Below, one piece after another: positions 1-11,910 of a DNA stretch of 64,000 bases (positions are counted from its first letter, which is position 1; every line of letters begins with the position of its first letter). The notes beneath the pieces were generated by a model. The model worked only from the letters and a program-made list of their open reading frames with translations, was not told the DNA's origin and did not search any database. The translations under genes and the position numbers were made by a program. Source of the DNA: Muricea muricata (lineage: Eukaryota > Cnidaria > Anthozoa > Malacalcyonacea > Plexauridae); the NCBI GenBank assembly GCA_963855995.1, contig OY979725.1:12566383-12630382 (forward strand), in the 5' to 3' direction.

Positions 1-86
1 ATTTCAAAAGAAACTCGTCGGGCAGAACATGAATGTATGAATATACCCCCCCTCCCAATTAACGTTCTAGTTTCGGCCCTGAATGT
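1..86. repeat. Interspersed repeat fragment, copy 1
   Basis: This stretch aligns by eye with 34516-34600. Both begin ATTTCAAAAGAAA, pass through a C-rich run, share AATTAAYGTTCTAG and end near CCCTGAATG/CCCTGATG. It is a truncated copy of a dispersed repeat cut by the window edge. Confidence 0.6.
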
Positions 87-169
87 TGGTACCATACATT
101 GTGCTGTACATGCAAAACAACATTCTTGTTCTGCATGTATAATCATATAGAAGATTGTTGTACTTGTAC

Positions 170-586
170 CTGCGTTTTCACAATAGACAGCGTTTCTTGT
201 ACGACGCTCTTTGTATTAGCCACAACACTTTGAACTGTTGATTTCGGCAGGCAACACTCTTCTTGCAGTTTTAGTAAATACAAAGCACTTGCCCTTTTTA
301 CTTGGTCATGCTCTACGTCATTCCCAATCATGTCTGGATCAATATCCATGTTGGCGACTGGCTGCTGGTGGACGTGAACTGCGGGGTTGTCATTGGTGAT
401 ATTTGCATGTTTTTTTTTTATATGCTTCCTCCACGTATAATATTTTTTAAATGTATTGGCACAACCATCTATACCACAGACACAATGAAAATTAGGATCA
501 TTCCGATGGCATCTCCCAATATGATTTAAAAGTAGATTCACGCTATCTGCGGCGAACGCTCCACGCATACTGCAATGCCAAGGCAT
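170..586 (-). CDS. C2H2 zinc-finger protein, 5' exon (gene continues leftwards)
   Basis: The exon opens at ATG 586 on the minus strand and stays open to 143, but a good donor (CAG|GTACAAG) at 170/169 makes it likely that coding sequence splices out there and continues beyond the window. The protein starts MPWHC. A first finger is degenerate: one cysteine is replaced, and the NHIGRCH histidines remain. A second finger is intact, CGIDGC followed by RKHIKKKH (C-x4-C-x12-H-x4-H, about residues 38-60). A linker and a helical stretch rich in K, S, V and Q follow (about 95-140). Similar zinc-finger plus helical proteins are multicopy in anthozoan genomes from memory; the function is unknown, and nucleic-acid binding is an inference. 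It is head-to-head with the SAMD3-like gene, with about 300 bp between its ATG and the first exon of that gene. Confidence 0.6.
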
Positions 587-883
587 TGCGATTTGTGAAT
601 GATTTTCTGCAGCTAGCTGCAGACCTCAAATTGTCAAGATCACAGAATATGATTATTCTATTCTGTGTCAAGGTCAAGGCTCAAGACGAAGTGGATGCTA
701 GCCAATCAGGATACTCATTTTAAATAACATGCTCATTTCAGCCAATAAGAGTTGATAAAATAAGGCTGGCGCGAAAACAATTGTTCTTGGCCTCTTGCTT
801 CGGGTCGCTTCCTGGTCAAAACAGTTGTCGTCTTTTTTTCTGCCGGAGCCTTTGCAGTTTCTACGGATATTTTTATCAAATAT
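587..883. promoter_or_regulatory. Probable bidirectional promoter with CCAAT boxes
   Basis: This lies between the minus-strand zinc-finger ATG and the non-coding first exon of the SAMD3-like gene, whose donor AT|GTAAGT is at 883/884. It holds two forward CCAAT boxes (GCCAATCAG at 701, GCCAATAAG at 741) spaced 40 bp apart, and an E2F-like GGCGCGAAAAC near 769. CCAAT pairs at this spacing are typical of divergent promoters. The transcription start itself is not visible. Confidence 0.45.
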
Positions 884-1310
884 GTAAGTAAATTGTATTA
901 AGAACCTTAATATTTACTTGTAGTGTATTTTAGAAATTGTTGCCGGTTTTTAAAAGATTTATTTTACGTTCTTATTGAATCTTGTTGTTGTGATTTATTA
1001 TACTGTTTTGCCATATTTCTGTCGTATTTTAAGTCCTTTTTGTTGCCTTTGTCTCCAAGTCAGGTTAACGTTTATACTTTTTGACCAAAAGGAGTCAGGT
1101 TTATTAACTTCTTGCTTGATTTTATTAAAGGCAGCTGTTTTGACCCGTCATTTTTACGTCTTTTGTGCAGTTTTAATAATCCTATATCGTCCCTAAACCG
1201 GGCCTTAGCCTCACGTAATGACTTTTTTCGCATTTATTGTTGTGTGAAACATAGCTCGTATAAAAAACATTACCTAAATTTTAATATATTTGGGGTTTTT
1301 TCTGCGCAGG

Positions 1311-4300
1311 ATGGAAGAGAAGTTGAGAAAAGACCTTCTCGGGGCTGGTCTTGAAGAACGCGTAATAGCTGTCTTGCAAGATCAAAAGGCAAGTCGTCGT
1401 TCATTGTTGTTCATCAGTTGTTTCTTTTTGAGTTTTCGGAATAAGGAAATCTATTAAAAACTAGTGGAAACACTGCGTGCAGACACCACTGATATTAGAA
1501 ACCATATAGTAAAAACATAGAATTCAAAGTCGAATTGATGAGTTTTGTAATTTACTCGTGATATACACTGTCACTGCATATATACTTTTATTTAGTTGAC
1601 CGACTACTCAACACTGAAAGAGGTCGAATTTAGTGCCATGATATTGTGCGGGATAAAGGCAGGAGATGTTGTAAAAATTAAGAAGATTTGTGATAAACAA
1701 GATCAGGGTTTATCTTCTACAGACCAGGCTCTATGGCTGTAGACATACCACTGATATCAGTGACTGAAGTAAGTAGTGATGCGATCTCAATTTAATGAAT
1801 ACTCATAGCGTACTTTACAACTTAAGTTTATGATTTAAAAACTATAGTTGAAATATGTTTCGACTATATGTAGATGACTGTAAGATCAGGTTGTCATGGC
1901 GACATAGACCTCCCTAGCTCACTAGCTGTGAGAAGTATTTTTATTTTTAATGGTATCACAGAATAAACACCATCTTGATTGTATGGGTCAAAGAAACCTA
2001 TGTATAAGCATTGTGTTAAAATATACTTCTTGGCATTTTGAAGGACATCTTTTGGCCATGCAGAAAAAGTAGGAACTGGGCCTTTGCTTAACTGTCATGT
2101 CTTCCTTCAAGGCTAGCTTTCCTAAGGAAACACTGACAGTCTTGGAACCACTAAAAATAATGCTTACCGAGGCGTCTGATACGTGTAGTTCCATGAACAT
2201 CAACATTAGTATAACAGTACTAATTGGCAATACACATTGTATATAATTATATAATTTTGCCCGATGCTATATGCCACTCTATATAATTGGTCTTGTTCAC
2301 ATGTTGCCGTCATGCACATACCAGCTAATTTTGTTTATACATGGTTTATTAAATATATATACCGTGTTGTCAGGTTATGTGCGGCTATTTTTCCAGTTGA
2401 GAAATAATCTTGATTGTGTTGAGTGGCAAAAAAATGTGATGCATATGTGCATATACATATATAAGTTATAACTGTTGTATATAATACTTTCTTATTTTCA
2501 TTCTTTTTAGTCTGCACATGAGGAAACAACATCCAATGCTTGTGTGGAACCTGTATCATCTCCTAGTACTGGTGGTACCGATGCCAGCAGTCCACAAAAC
2601 CCATTTACATTCGAAGCAGTTAAAAACAGAGTGTTTTTCCGTGATTTTAATTTACCAGAAAAGGTATTAACAAACTTTTACACGTATATAATTGATGCAA
2701 ATTTTGCAGGGTTTGTGCATGATTATCAGATTTAGTGCAGAGTGTCTGGCAAGCTGTTTGGCTGTTATTGCAAAATTTGCTGAATTTGTTTGTATCTGTA
2801 ACATTGACAATCTTATGCTAATATTGTGATGTCAAAACTAAGCATCAGTGCACCACTGACCAACTGTGGCAATTAAACTGGAGTTGGGATCATATGTCTT
2901 ACAGCTTTGTAGATTTCCTAATGGTTGAATCTAGTCTGGTATACAGTTATCAATTACTATTAATAGTTAACAATTTAAGTTTAAACTTTCAGATTTTTTC
3001 CTTTTGCAATCACATTTTGACAGCTAACTAAACAGGTTTACAGCTACTGTAGCTGCCTGCTGTCTTCCAAATTTGGACATTCAAGCTCTATTGCATGATA
3101 TCTTTATTTGTATTATACCGGTACATGATATGTGATGAAAAATGGTTGTCAGTATTAATTTTATTTTGATGCATTACTCAATTCGCCACCCGGTTGATAC
3201 AAAATAACTGAAATTTGAATTCTTTTGTTTTCCAGTTTTCTCCAAATGTAGCCCTGGCTTTGCAAAATAAACAATTAACTGGAAACCAGCGGAGCGAATT
3301 TATTCGAGACATTTGTACACACATATCTTCCAATGGAATATACTTCCTGAACAAAGTCGAAAGAAACCAAGTGGCAACAGCAATTGTCACCAAGTACCCA
3401 CACCTTAAAGACCCAATTGGCAGTGGTTTGGTAAGTTTTCATTATGCCATATGTGTGTTGAAAGCAGGTTCTGATTGGTTCCCTGCAGGTGAATTTTATC
3501 AAATTAATAAAATGGCTTTCTAATTGGTTACAAAATTTCAGTTTGCTTTAAAACTGCTTATGCTGCTGTGCACCTCAAGCTTCTCAAAAACCATGGCAGA
3601 CAAAATTCAACTCACTAGTTAAAACCTACACTTTTAAGTTAGAACATTTCTTGATTTCTCTCTTCACTTTATAGTTGTGTCATGTACTGTACTAAAATGT
3701 AATCTGTCGTCTGAAGCATTTCTGAAGCATTTTTACCTTAAGCTAATCTGCAAGCTTTTAGGTAAAAGCTGTCCTAACCTCCAAGATTCTTGGAGATTTT
3801 GGTGTGTGCACTGCAGTGAATAGATGTAATTCTGACCCAAATTACCGTCTGCCTGCAATGATTTCAGTCTTTACTATTTGTTCTTATTTCAGGTTTAGCA
3901 GGTAGGGTATATACCACAGCGCATGCGCCAATATGGTACAAATTTGGGAGATTAGGACAGCGTTTACCAGAGCTCCCAGATGCGTTTTTATCGTTAATAG
4001 AAGTCATCTTAAAAAAAGTCAAGTCAACTTGTATCGTTATTGTTTCATACAAGGGTTCGTGGGAGGAAGCAATAAAAAACCGATTCAAGTACGTTAGAAG
4101 ATATGACTCTAAAAAGAGAAAACTGTTCCAGGATCGTCAAAGCACAAACGCCCAGGCTATAAATGTTGAACTGGAAGTGAAGAGGCGTAAAAGATCAGAT
4201 TTTTGGAATGAGATCCCCGTTTCAAAGGAAAACGAAGCCTTCTTTGCAGATCATCTTGTAGCGCTGAAACAAGAATGTTCCCGTCCTCCGAATTGCCAAG

Positions 4301-7032
4301 ATGTGGAAAAGATCAAACAACTGATGATATCCACTTACGAGCACAGAAGAGCTGAAATATTGACCATTGGGAATACAATTCCAGTGAAGGAGATAGTAAT
4401 GAAATATCCACCTCTTGGCACAGTTAGTGGGGTAAGTGTGTTAAGCTAGCATTTAATTCAGCATTTAATACTTAGGTAACAAAACGCTTTCCCTCTGCTG
4501 GTTATTTCAAATGAAAAACTTAATATCCAGTTACTGACTTGTACCCTACGTAAGTTGAAAGTCTGTTCCAACTAGATATTGCAGCTCAATTGCTACAAGC
4601 AGTGCTATAGCAGCGCTTCTCCCAGTTTAAAATAGATGTTAATAGTGTACTCTTTAAACAGTTTGTTTTTCTGTATTTTCAATTTTTACCGTGAAAGGGA
4701 TGACTTATACAAAGACCGTTATTAATAATTATTGCGTTCACACTATATATTCTTAGCATTTAAGGAGGATTTAAATCCGCGAAGGGTGGGGGGGGGGATT
4801 CTACTATAGGATATACAAATTTACAGGTGCGCTCATAAGTTATTGGACATCTTCGTTAATGTTTATTTTGCATGATTTGAGCTCTAGGATGATAAAATTA
4901 AGTTATATGATTAAACAGTTTCAAATTGTGGTAGAAAAAGGTGTTTTGTCAACTTTCAATGTCGTACAATAAGTACAGTGCAAAGTTGCAAAGTTTACAT
5001 TGTGGATATTTAAATACGACATAAGTGGATACAGAAATGCTATTTCCTGTGCCATTTTTACAGCGGTAGAACGTTTAAATCAAAATTTGCTAGTAGATAC
5101 GGACCTCCAAATCTATGAGAGTCCAAATGGTATATAGACCGGTACTAATCTTGCCACATTCAGGAGAATAGCAGCTATGTGGAATAATGTCGATAATAAA
5201 ATATATTTGTCATGATTATTCCCATTATTTTTTGCGCCCATATTCCTTACCTCTTGTTGCTGACGACCTTTTTCGAAATAGCTACATTATACTGTAATAT
5301 GTAAAACGACATTTCTTCTATCATGGTGTGTAGATTCGTCATGAAGTATGTCGTATCATGAAAGATAAAGATGCAGTGAAAGATATCAAGCAGCGTTTTC
5401 AGAAGTACTCATCGGCAGTTGTAAAATATTGCAAGACGCAGCCGAGAAATAGTCCATTTGTTAAAAATTTGTTACGTGATTTACAAGTAGCGACAACAAG
5501 GGAACCTGTCTCAATTGAAAGTACGAGTTATAATCATAATTTAACAGGGTATCAGATTTTTTCCGCCTTGCATCCATTTTATTTTGCCTGAAAGTTGTAT
5601 GACAAACATTCCGATATTTAACAAAATGTCTGGTTAATATAGGCTACTGTTCTTCACAAATACAATCTTTCCTTTATGCACGCTCTTAACTTTGAAAAAG
5701 TGTCGGTTAATTTATGATTTTACCATTGATAATAAATAAATGCTTATTTTACTATCCATGGTTTTACTAATACGTTTTGAATTTTTAACTTGTTAGACCT
5801 GGAAAGCACATTCGCCTTGATGGTTCTGCCAGTCATCCTAAGAAGAAAGAACACAAAAAACAGCAGCTCTATTATTGAGATTATTAGTGTAAGTGTGAGG
5901 CTTAATATATTTTTCTGGTTGGATTGACTACTAAGCGCGCGAACTACTTTTCCACATGACGTCATTTTGCATCACTAGGTGGCGTCTTGGTTGATTCAAC
6001 AGGTAACTTTGGCTGTTTACATACAGCTATTAAGTAGTTGTTTCACTGATTAACTATTTTATCGTTAGTTTTAGCGCATTATGAATGATAATTTTAAAAA
6101 GTATGGCTCTATAGGATCAGAAATATATGGGGTAGATACTTTTTGGTTTGCTACGTGTTAAGAAAATCAACCAAGATGACGTCATTTGCAAACAATCAAT
6201 TATGAGAGCGCCTTGGTGTTCTGTATAGTCCTAACTACTTCGTACATCACGTTTTCGTTCTCCTACGTAAATTTCTGACCTGCCTTTATTAATTTTGGTA
6301 TACATTTCAACACCCCAAAATAATTTAGCGTTTTTGAGGCAAGAATTTCCCAAGAAGTCACAGTAGGTAGTATAATAAAGTCAGTTTCTAAGCCCAAATA
6401 AAACTCTCGTTCAAAATTAAAGGATCGAGGAATTCAAACTTGCAGTATCAGAAAAATTAATATACTCCTATTTTTAAGAGGTTCTTAACTCGAAGTGTAG
6501 GGTAAAGATTTACCAAAACACACAATTGTTTGTAAACATTTCATGTCTTTTTAATAGTAATATATAACTTTTATCAAGGCGAAGGCCATGCAATGTTAAC
6601 CCACCAGTCCTACAGGCTATTAAATTGCTATACCCTATTAGGCTTTACCTAGTCTTGTCCCATCTTTGTGGGACAAACACCAATTCTCTTTTTTTTCTGT
6701 AGGAAGACGAGGATTTGAATGACTACGTTCGGGCAAGCACCTTTCCTGTGCTGATTGGTGTCGGGGAAGATCCTTTTAAGTTGAGTCCCCTTCTCATTTG
6801 TGTGGAGGGAAACCAATTGGTGAATGTAACATCGTGTACGGCAGAGTCCGTTTTGTCCACAATTTATTCCCTCTACTATATCTTTTCCATTTCGTATCCG
6901 AACGACTACAAGGATTTTTTCCTATTCATCGATACTGTAATATTTGGACTGCAGAATTCCGAGGGGCAAAAACGAATTTCAATTCAAAAATTTACCAAGG
7001 AACTTGGCCACCATATGCAGAGTGCGGAATAG
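1311..7032 (+). CDS. SAMD3-like (sterile alpha motif domain 3-like) protein, frame broken in this copy
   Basis: The exons I infer are 1310-1388, 1596-about 1769, 2511-2663, 3236-3430, 3893-4431, 5334-5520, 5797-5888 and 6703-7032. The first intron (884-1309) is in the 5' UTR. The N-terminus (MEEKLRKDLL) plus DYSTLKEVEFSAMILCGIKAGDVVKI reads as a SAM domain. Later segments match the SAMD3 family pattern: DPIGSGL, a basic KRRKRSDFW segment, HRRAEIL, ESTFALMVLP and a C-terminal FPVLIGVGEDPFKLSPLL block. The protein ends at TAG 7032, with AATAAA near 7140. Two breaks appear. Reading exon 1596 in frame meets TAG at 1739-1741, while the donor GAA|GTAAGT fits another frame. Joining 3430 to 3893 gives GTT TAG. 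These may be assembly indels, missed micro-exons, or decay. Intron 2 uses a GC donor (AAG|GCAAGT). Its molecular function is not established. Confidence 0.6.
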
Positions 7033-7194
7033 ATATAAACAATAACTGTTGTCATGTTTGAATATATATGTTTCTAATATGTTTTATATAAATATGTATA
7101 CCAGTTATTTTGTATATATATATATATACCTGTTAGTAAAATAAACTTATCCATGTGTTTTACCAATGCATTTCTTTTGTAGTTTGTACAGCGG

Positions 7195-7470
7195 TATAAA
7201 TCTTACCCCTAAAGTGGGTAAGCATTTAACTCCATCGTACCCCTAAAGCTGGAGTAAAATTTTACCCTTTCCGGAGGTTTAATAATTTTACCCCCCAAGA
7301 TGGGGAAAATTCTTACACCCATAACAAGGGTAGTTTTTACTCAATTTTGGGGGGGTAATTTTTACCCTCTTTTTAATTAATTCAAATTCTACCCCCCAAA
7401 TCGGATCATTCTGTGGAAAAGTGTCTACACCCCTATATTAGGGGTAATTTTTACCTCTTAAAATTTACAG
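7195..7470. repeat. Array of short imperfect palindromes with TTTTACCCC / GGGGTAAAA cores
   Basis: At least five consecutive 25-50 bp modules pair a TTTTACCCC- or TTACACCC-type left half with a GGGGTAA- or GGGTAG-type right half, for example TTACCCCTAAAGTGGGTAA and ACACCCCTATATTAGGGGT. It lies just downstream of the SAMD3-like gene's poly(A) signal. It has no coding potential and is probably a degenerate satellite or clustered small hairpins. Confidence 0.6.
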
Positions 7471-8519
7471 TGTATAAGTTCTGCTCAAAGTTACACAATG
7501 CTATAGGACGTACGAGGAACTTATTAAATTGTGCGTGCATGTACCTTAAAAATTGTAGGCTAAGAGAACGTCGAAGCAACATAAAGAAGTACATAGTTCA
7601 AAGGTAGCTATATAGTGCGTGCAAAGAATATATTTGAGGCAAAATTGTGAAGCAGTTAGAGTCGTGACCTGAATACAAAATGGAACAAGCAATATTCAAG
7701 TTCTTTATTTGTTCAAAAGCTGCAACAATACGTACTCTTTACCAGCTGAAGTGCGTCTGTATATATGTTGTCGATCAGGTCAAGTCTTCCGAGCGCATTA
7801 AACCTTATATGGTTAATGCATAAATGCACAAGCTTAGTGCATGGTGAATGTCTGTAAAGAACCTGTGTGCGCGAAACTGGACTATGCATCTGCAAGTCAG
7901 AGTGTCTATGTTTTATCAGCAAGCCTGTTGTGTGATATTCAGATGCATCAACGATATCCTAAGGCTCCCACTAGGCTTGTTGTGAGAATCAAAATGCTTG
8001 AAAGGTTTTTTCTGCGCATTAATTAGACAAAAAGCAAACTGAAAGAGAATTTACTGAGATAGTAGGTCAAAATTTACTACATTGTTGTAGCCAAAGAACT
8101 AAGACTCTAATTTTTTATATAGTCCTTGAAGGAAAATGTGACTGAACTAAGTGATTATATTTGGCGGTGATGTAGTGCGTAACGCTTGGTGTATGTCAAT
8201 AAAGTGTGAAGGTATTTAGCTGAATGTGGAAATATTCAGTGCTCTTAGACTGCAAAAACGAGGTCTTGTTTGAAGTTAATCATTGTTAACTCTTTGTGCC
8301 CAACATATTCATATCTCAGAATGCAAGAATCGATGCATGAAAATTTTTGTTTTTAAATTTCAACTGCGTTAAGAGACGCCATGCACTGACCGCAAGCGAG
8401 TGATTATTTTTATACATGTGGGTAAACACTCGAGACTTAACGGTAGTCGCTCGACAGCGTCAGTTGATGCATAAATACAAGTATATTTTGTAGGGTCTAT
8501 ATTAAATTTGCGCACTCAC
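7471..8519. other. Intergenic, no recognisable feature
   Basis: AT-rich sequence with short random open frames only. I see no splice-bounded exon, RNA gene or clear repeat. If the minus-strand exon at 8520-8678 is real, its downstream exons should lie here or further left, but none could be recognised. Confidence 0.5.
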
Positions 8520-8678
8520 CCCATGAACGCGATTCAGCGCTTCGTAATAGACCACATCCTTTGCTTCTTCTCCGAGGTTTTGTAAAACTTCCATCGCAAC
8601 ATCCGCCATTCTTGGTGTAGATTTCGTTCTCTCGTTTGTCGGGTAAAGGCTCTTCAACCTTCGCCAAATGCTGTTCAT
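8520..8678 (-). CDS. Orphan first coding exon, unknown protein
   Basis: On the minus strand an ATG at 8678 opens exactly 53 codons, ending at a consensus donor (CATGGG|GTGAGT). The predicted peptide begins MNSIWRRLKS and contains MADVAMEVLQNLGEEAKD followed by VVYYEALNRVHG. It has balanced, helix-like composition and higher GC than its surroundings. I do not recognise the family and could not find the next exon. A second overlapping open frame (76 codons) exists here but looks less protein-like. It may be the 5' exon of an unmodelled minus-strand gene or a relic. Confidence 0.3.
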
Positions 8679-11648
8679 TGTGTCTGTTGATCGGTTCCGT
8701 TTGTTCTGGCTGCGATTCGTAAACCAAGAGTGCAGTCCGGCACGGAGTGTCCGTCTCTTTGAATCACACGCGCGCAGTCATCTCCTGCAATGACAACGTC
8801 GTAATCGGTGCATGTTTGTGGATTTCAGGGCTGATATCAACTTTAAGAATCTCGACATCACAAGTAATCATACTTGATTCTTACCTCAAGCCCATTAACA
8901 ATCTTGAAACTAGTATTTTCTCCTCTAGCCTTTACCTACCAAATTCCTATGTATCACAATCACTATATAGTGCCTTAGTGTGATCCACTTAAACCCTCCA
9001 GAAGCTGAATAATGTTTCATGCAGTTCACGGCCGTGTAAAACAGTCACTCTCCTATTTCTGCCGACTTTACCGAGTCGGTTTCGCTCGAGAGCACATTAC
9101 TGACTCTCACATGCAGCCTTGAAGATCTAATTGAAACGTTTGTGACAAATCCCGGAATAGATTGTTAATTTGTTATGATCCATTTTAATGTTAAACATGA
9201 TTAATGAAAAGTTTGACAAGTATAAAATGAACATGTAAGTAATAGATTTACGTGATCAAACTTGATTAATTAAACTGTTCTTATTTTCACTGTAAGCAAC
9301 TTTGAAGAGCAGGAATTCAATTTCATGCTACGTCCTAAATGATTTTCAAATCAACTGTAGGCTGCTTTTGTATTTGTATATAACGAAAAAAGGGAATACA
9401 TTAGCAAGAAATCACGGCGAAGTGTACACAACTCACAGGAATGGAAATTTTAGTTACACAAGGATTTTTATGTCACTGATGGCTTTCGTAATATAATTGC
9501 AAGCGCTTTAAGTTTCAATGCCTGTCAAAGCATTGTTGATTTAATATTTTACATCTTATATGAATGCTTTCAACGTTTGGAGTTTTGACTCGCGAAACAA
9601 TTTCGATTGTGTATTCTCAGCATATTAGCTCTCTTTTGGTTCAAAATTTGTGCCCTTTTTACAGGGTACAGTTTGAAAATGCGCATCCATTGGTTGCTGC
9701 GCATCTGCTTATTGGATGTTTGTAAAGTTTACAATCTTAACCACCTTGTCAACACCCCGTTGCAGGGGGGGGGGGGGGTAGAAAACCCGCAACTATTTAC
9801 AGAGCGTTGACTCTCTTATCACAAAAGTGTCTCGAGAATCTGTTGAAAAGATCGAAGTAAAATTGGGAATTTCTTGGGTCGTGCATGTCCTTTTATGTTG
9901 CACTGAACTTTGAAAATAACCCCACAAAGAAGCCGAGCAATTATGTCATTGTGGAGATTGAGGGGATATGGTCTTACCGGCATTTCTGTCGCGACAATAT
10001 ATAAAACACAATGATGTTTATTTCTTAAATCTTTCAGTTTCCATTCAAGCTTAATATTACGATTCAACTTTAGCTGGAACTTTTGCCGTGTACAAAATAC
10101 GTTGTAGATTAGCATTCCAGCGCTCAATGTCCAGAAATCTGCGTGATGATAAAGTCTTGAAAAATTTGTAGGAATAAATCCATCAGCTTAAGCTTAAACG
10201 GATTCCTGCTATATTTTACTCGTCAAGAGATATAAAATATTTATAACTTTAACACGTTTGTTATGGACAATATATATTTGTCGAGGAAATCTTACCTGAA
10301 AAAATTCCCTACCATATCTTGCGGTTATTCTATGTCCTAACCAACTTTACCTTCTTCGACAAGAACAAGCTTCAGACGTTATTCAAAAGCCGCATTCACG
10401 GCGTATGCAATCAAAAATTCATTGTCAATTCAGAAATAATTACCCGAGACGAGAAGAAATGGCAAATTCCCAAAAATAAACAGATTTTGACCGTTAAATT
10501 TGCGTCAAAGCTCAAACACAAAGGCTTAAAAGTAAAATTCGTTTATTACATCACAACGATAGAGGATTTTACAAAATAAATTGCCATGTATTTTAACATA
10601 ATTGTTGATAACCTGCTGCTGCTTGTAACTATAACGGGCTCCGCGATTGCACACGCATTGACATTAGTAACAATCTAAATGCATAATGTCATTAAATGTC
10701 GTGATGGGACTAATATATTTTTTATGTCAATTCCTAATTTTCTTTCGTTTTTTATTCGAAGGAAATGAAAAGTGACACCTTTCGTCCCGCGGTCAAATGA
10801 GAATCAACGAGAGTCGTAACTTTTTCTCCGTTTTGATTAGATTCAAGTTTTCATAAGTGAGAAAGAAAACTCTCATAAACACTTTCGCTTGCAAACTCTG
10901 ATCAATTCTCGCTGGTACTCTCAATGGATAATTTGTTAAATGTTTTTGTACTATTTTCGTTTTTTGGTTTTTACTTTAACGAAATTGCCTATTTGTCCAG
11001 GGCACTTAAATATTACATGTCTTTTTTTTCCAGTTCTATAGTACTCTAATTCTATTTCTGTTCTATAGTATTCTACATTCTTTAATGCCATATCCGTCTA
11101 TAACGAAATAATTTTCAAAGTCAGCTGTCCTCTTTTTTAACGATTTCAAGTTTCATTTTCTATTTTTAGTTTCGTTTCACGTCGGATTTTCTCCATCCTC
11201 AATCGGTCGATATGTCGTTTTGCCAGGACAAATGAGGTTATCCCTGAGGTTATGACGACGATCCTAAAAACAAAAGGGCAAATGGAATATTGTAATTAGA
11301 CAAAAATTCAAAGTTCCATAGATTGTACGGTTATGGCGAAATAGGTAGGTCCATTAACTCGATTGTCTAGGTAAAATATGACTTACTAACTGAATGTCTA
11401 AAACTTTTCTGGTCTGAAATGCTCACAAATGGATTTTATCTCAGAAAAGTTTAAAAGGTGTTTTATGTGTGTGTATCTGCAAGTTCCAATCTGTTTATTA
11501 ACAGTAGCGATGAGCAAAACGAACTTTACGGAGCTTCATATAGTTCTTATGTTTTAAAGTAGTAAGAATGTGAATAATAAGCCCACCATCCGACTGCAAC
11601 CATCGGCATTCCTTGATTTTTTGTTAAGAAAGAAAAATAACTCCTTCT
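8679..11648. other. Intergenic, no supported gene
   Basis: About 3 kb of AT-rich DNA with small unsupported open frames and a G-run near 9767. A short inverted AGTCGGTTTCGCTCGAG segment near 9070 is the only GC-richer patch. I see no exon with paired splice sites and no complete repeat. Confidence 0.5.
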
Positions 11649-11662
11649 TGCCGCCATCTTGG
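11649..11662 (-). promoter_or_regulatory. YY1-like element upstream of XRN2
   Basis: TGCCGCCATCTTGG is the reverse complement of the YY1 consensus (AAGATGGCGGC). It sits about 250 bp upstream of the XRN2 start codon, in the position where many animal housekeeping genes carry this site near their transcription start. Confidence 0.4.
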
Positions 11663-11910
11663 AAATTAAAATTGTAGACCAACTGTTCGATATCAATTGA
11701 AGACACCCCCTGGATTTCTGTTAAACTTATTTAAAGTCAGGGGGGAGGGTAAGTTGTTCCTAGTCTTTTAAGGCAACACGCTGTTTGGAACCTTTAGAAA
11801 CATGGCTGATTTATAATTTTAGAAATATTTATATTTTTTATAGTTTGTAAGGAGGAATTCTGCTATATATTTTATGTGTGCACAGTCTAGAATCTTAACG
11901 TTTTGAAGTC

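Noticed and set aside
4826-4850. CAGGTGCGCTCATAAGTTATT as a transposon terminal repeat
   Set aside because: It resembles a mariner end, but no inverted partner was found downstream in the intron or elsewhere in the window.
10319-10579. 86-codon lysine-rich ORF
   Set aside because: No motif, no splice context and AT-rich composition typical of chance; not supported as a gene.
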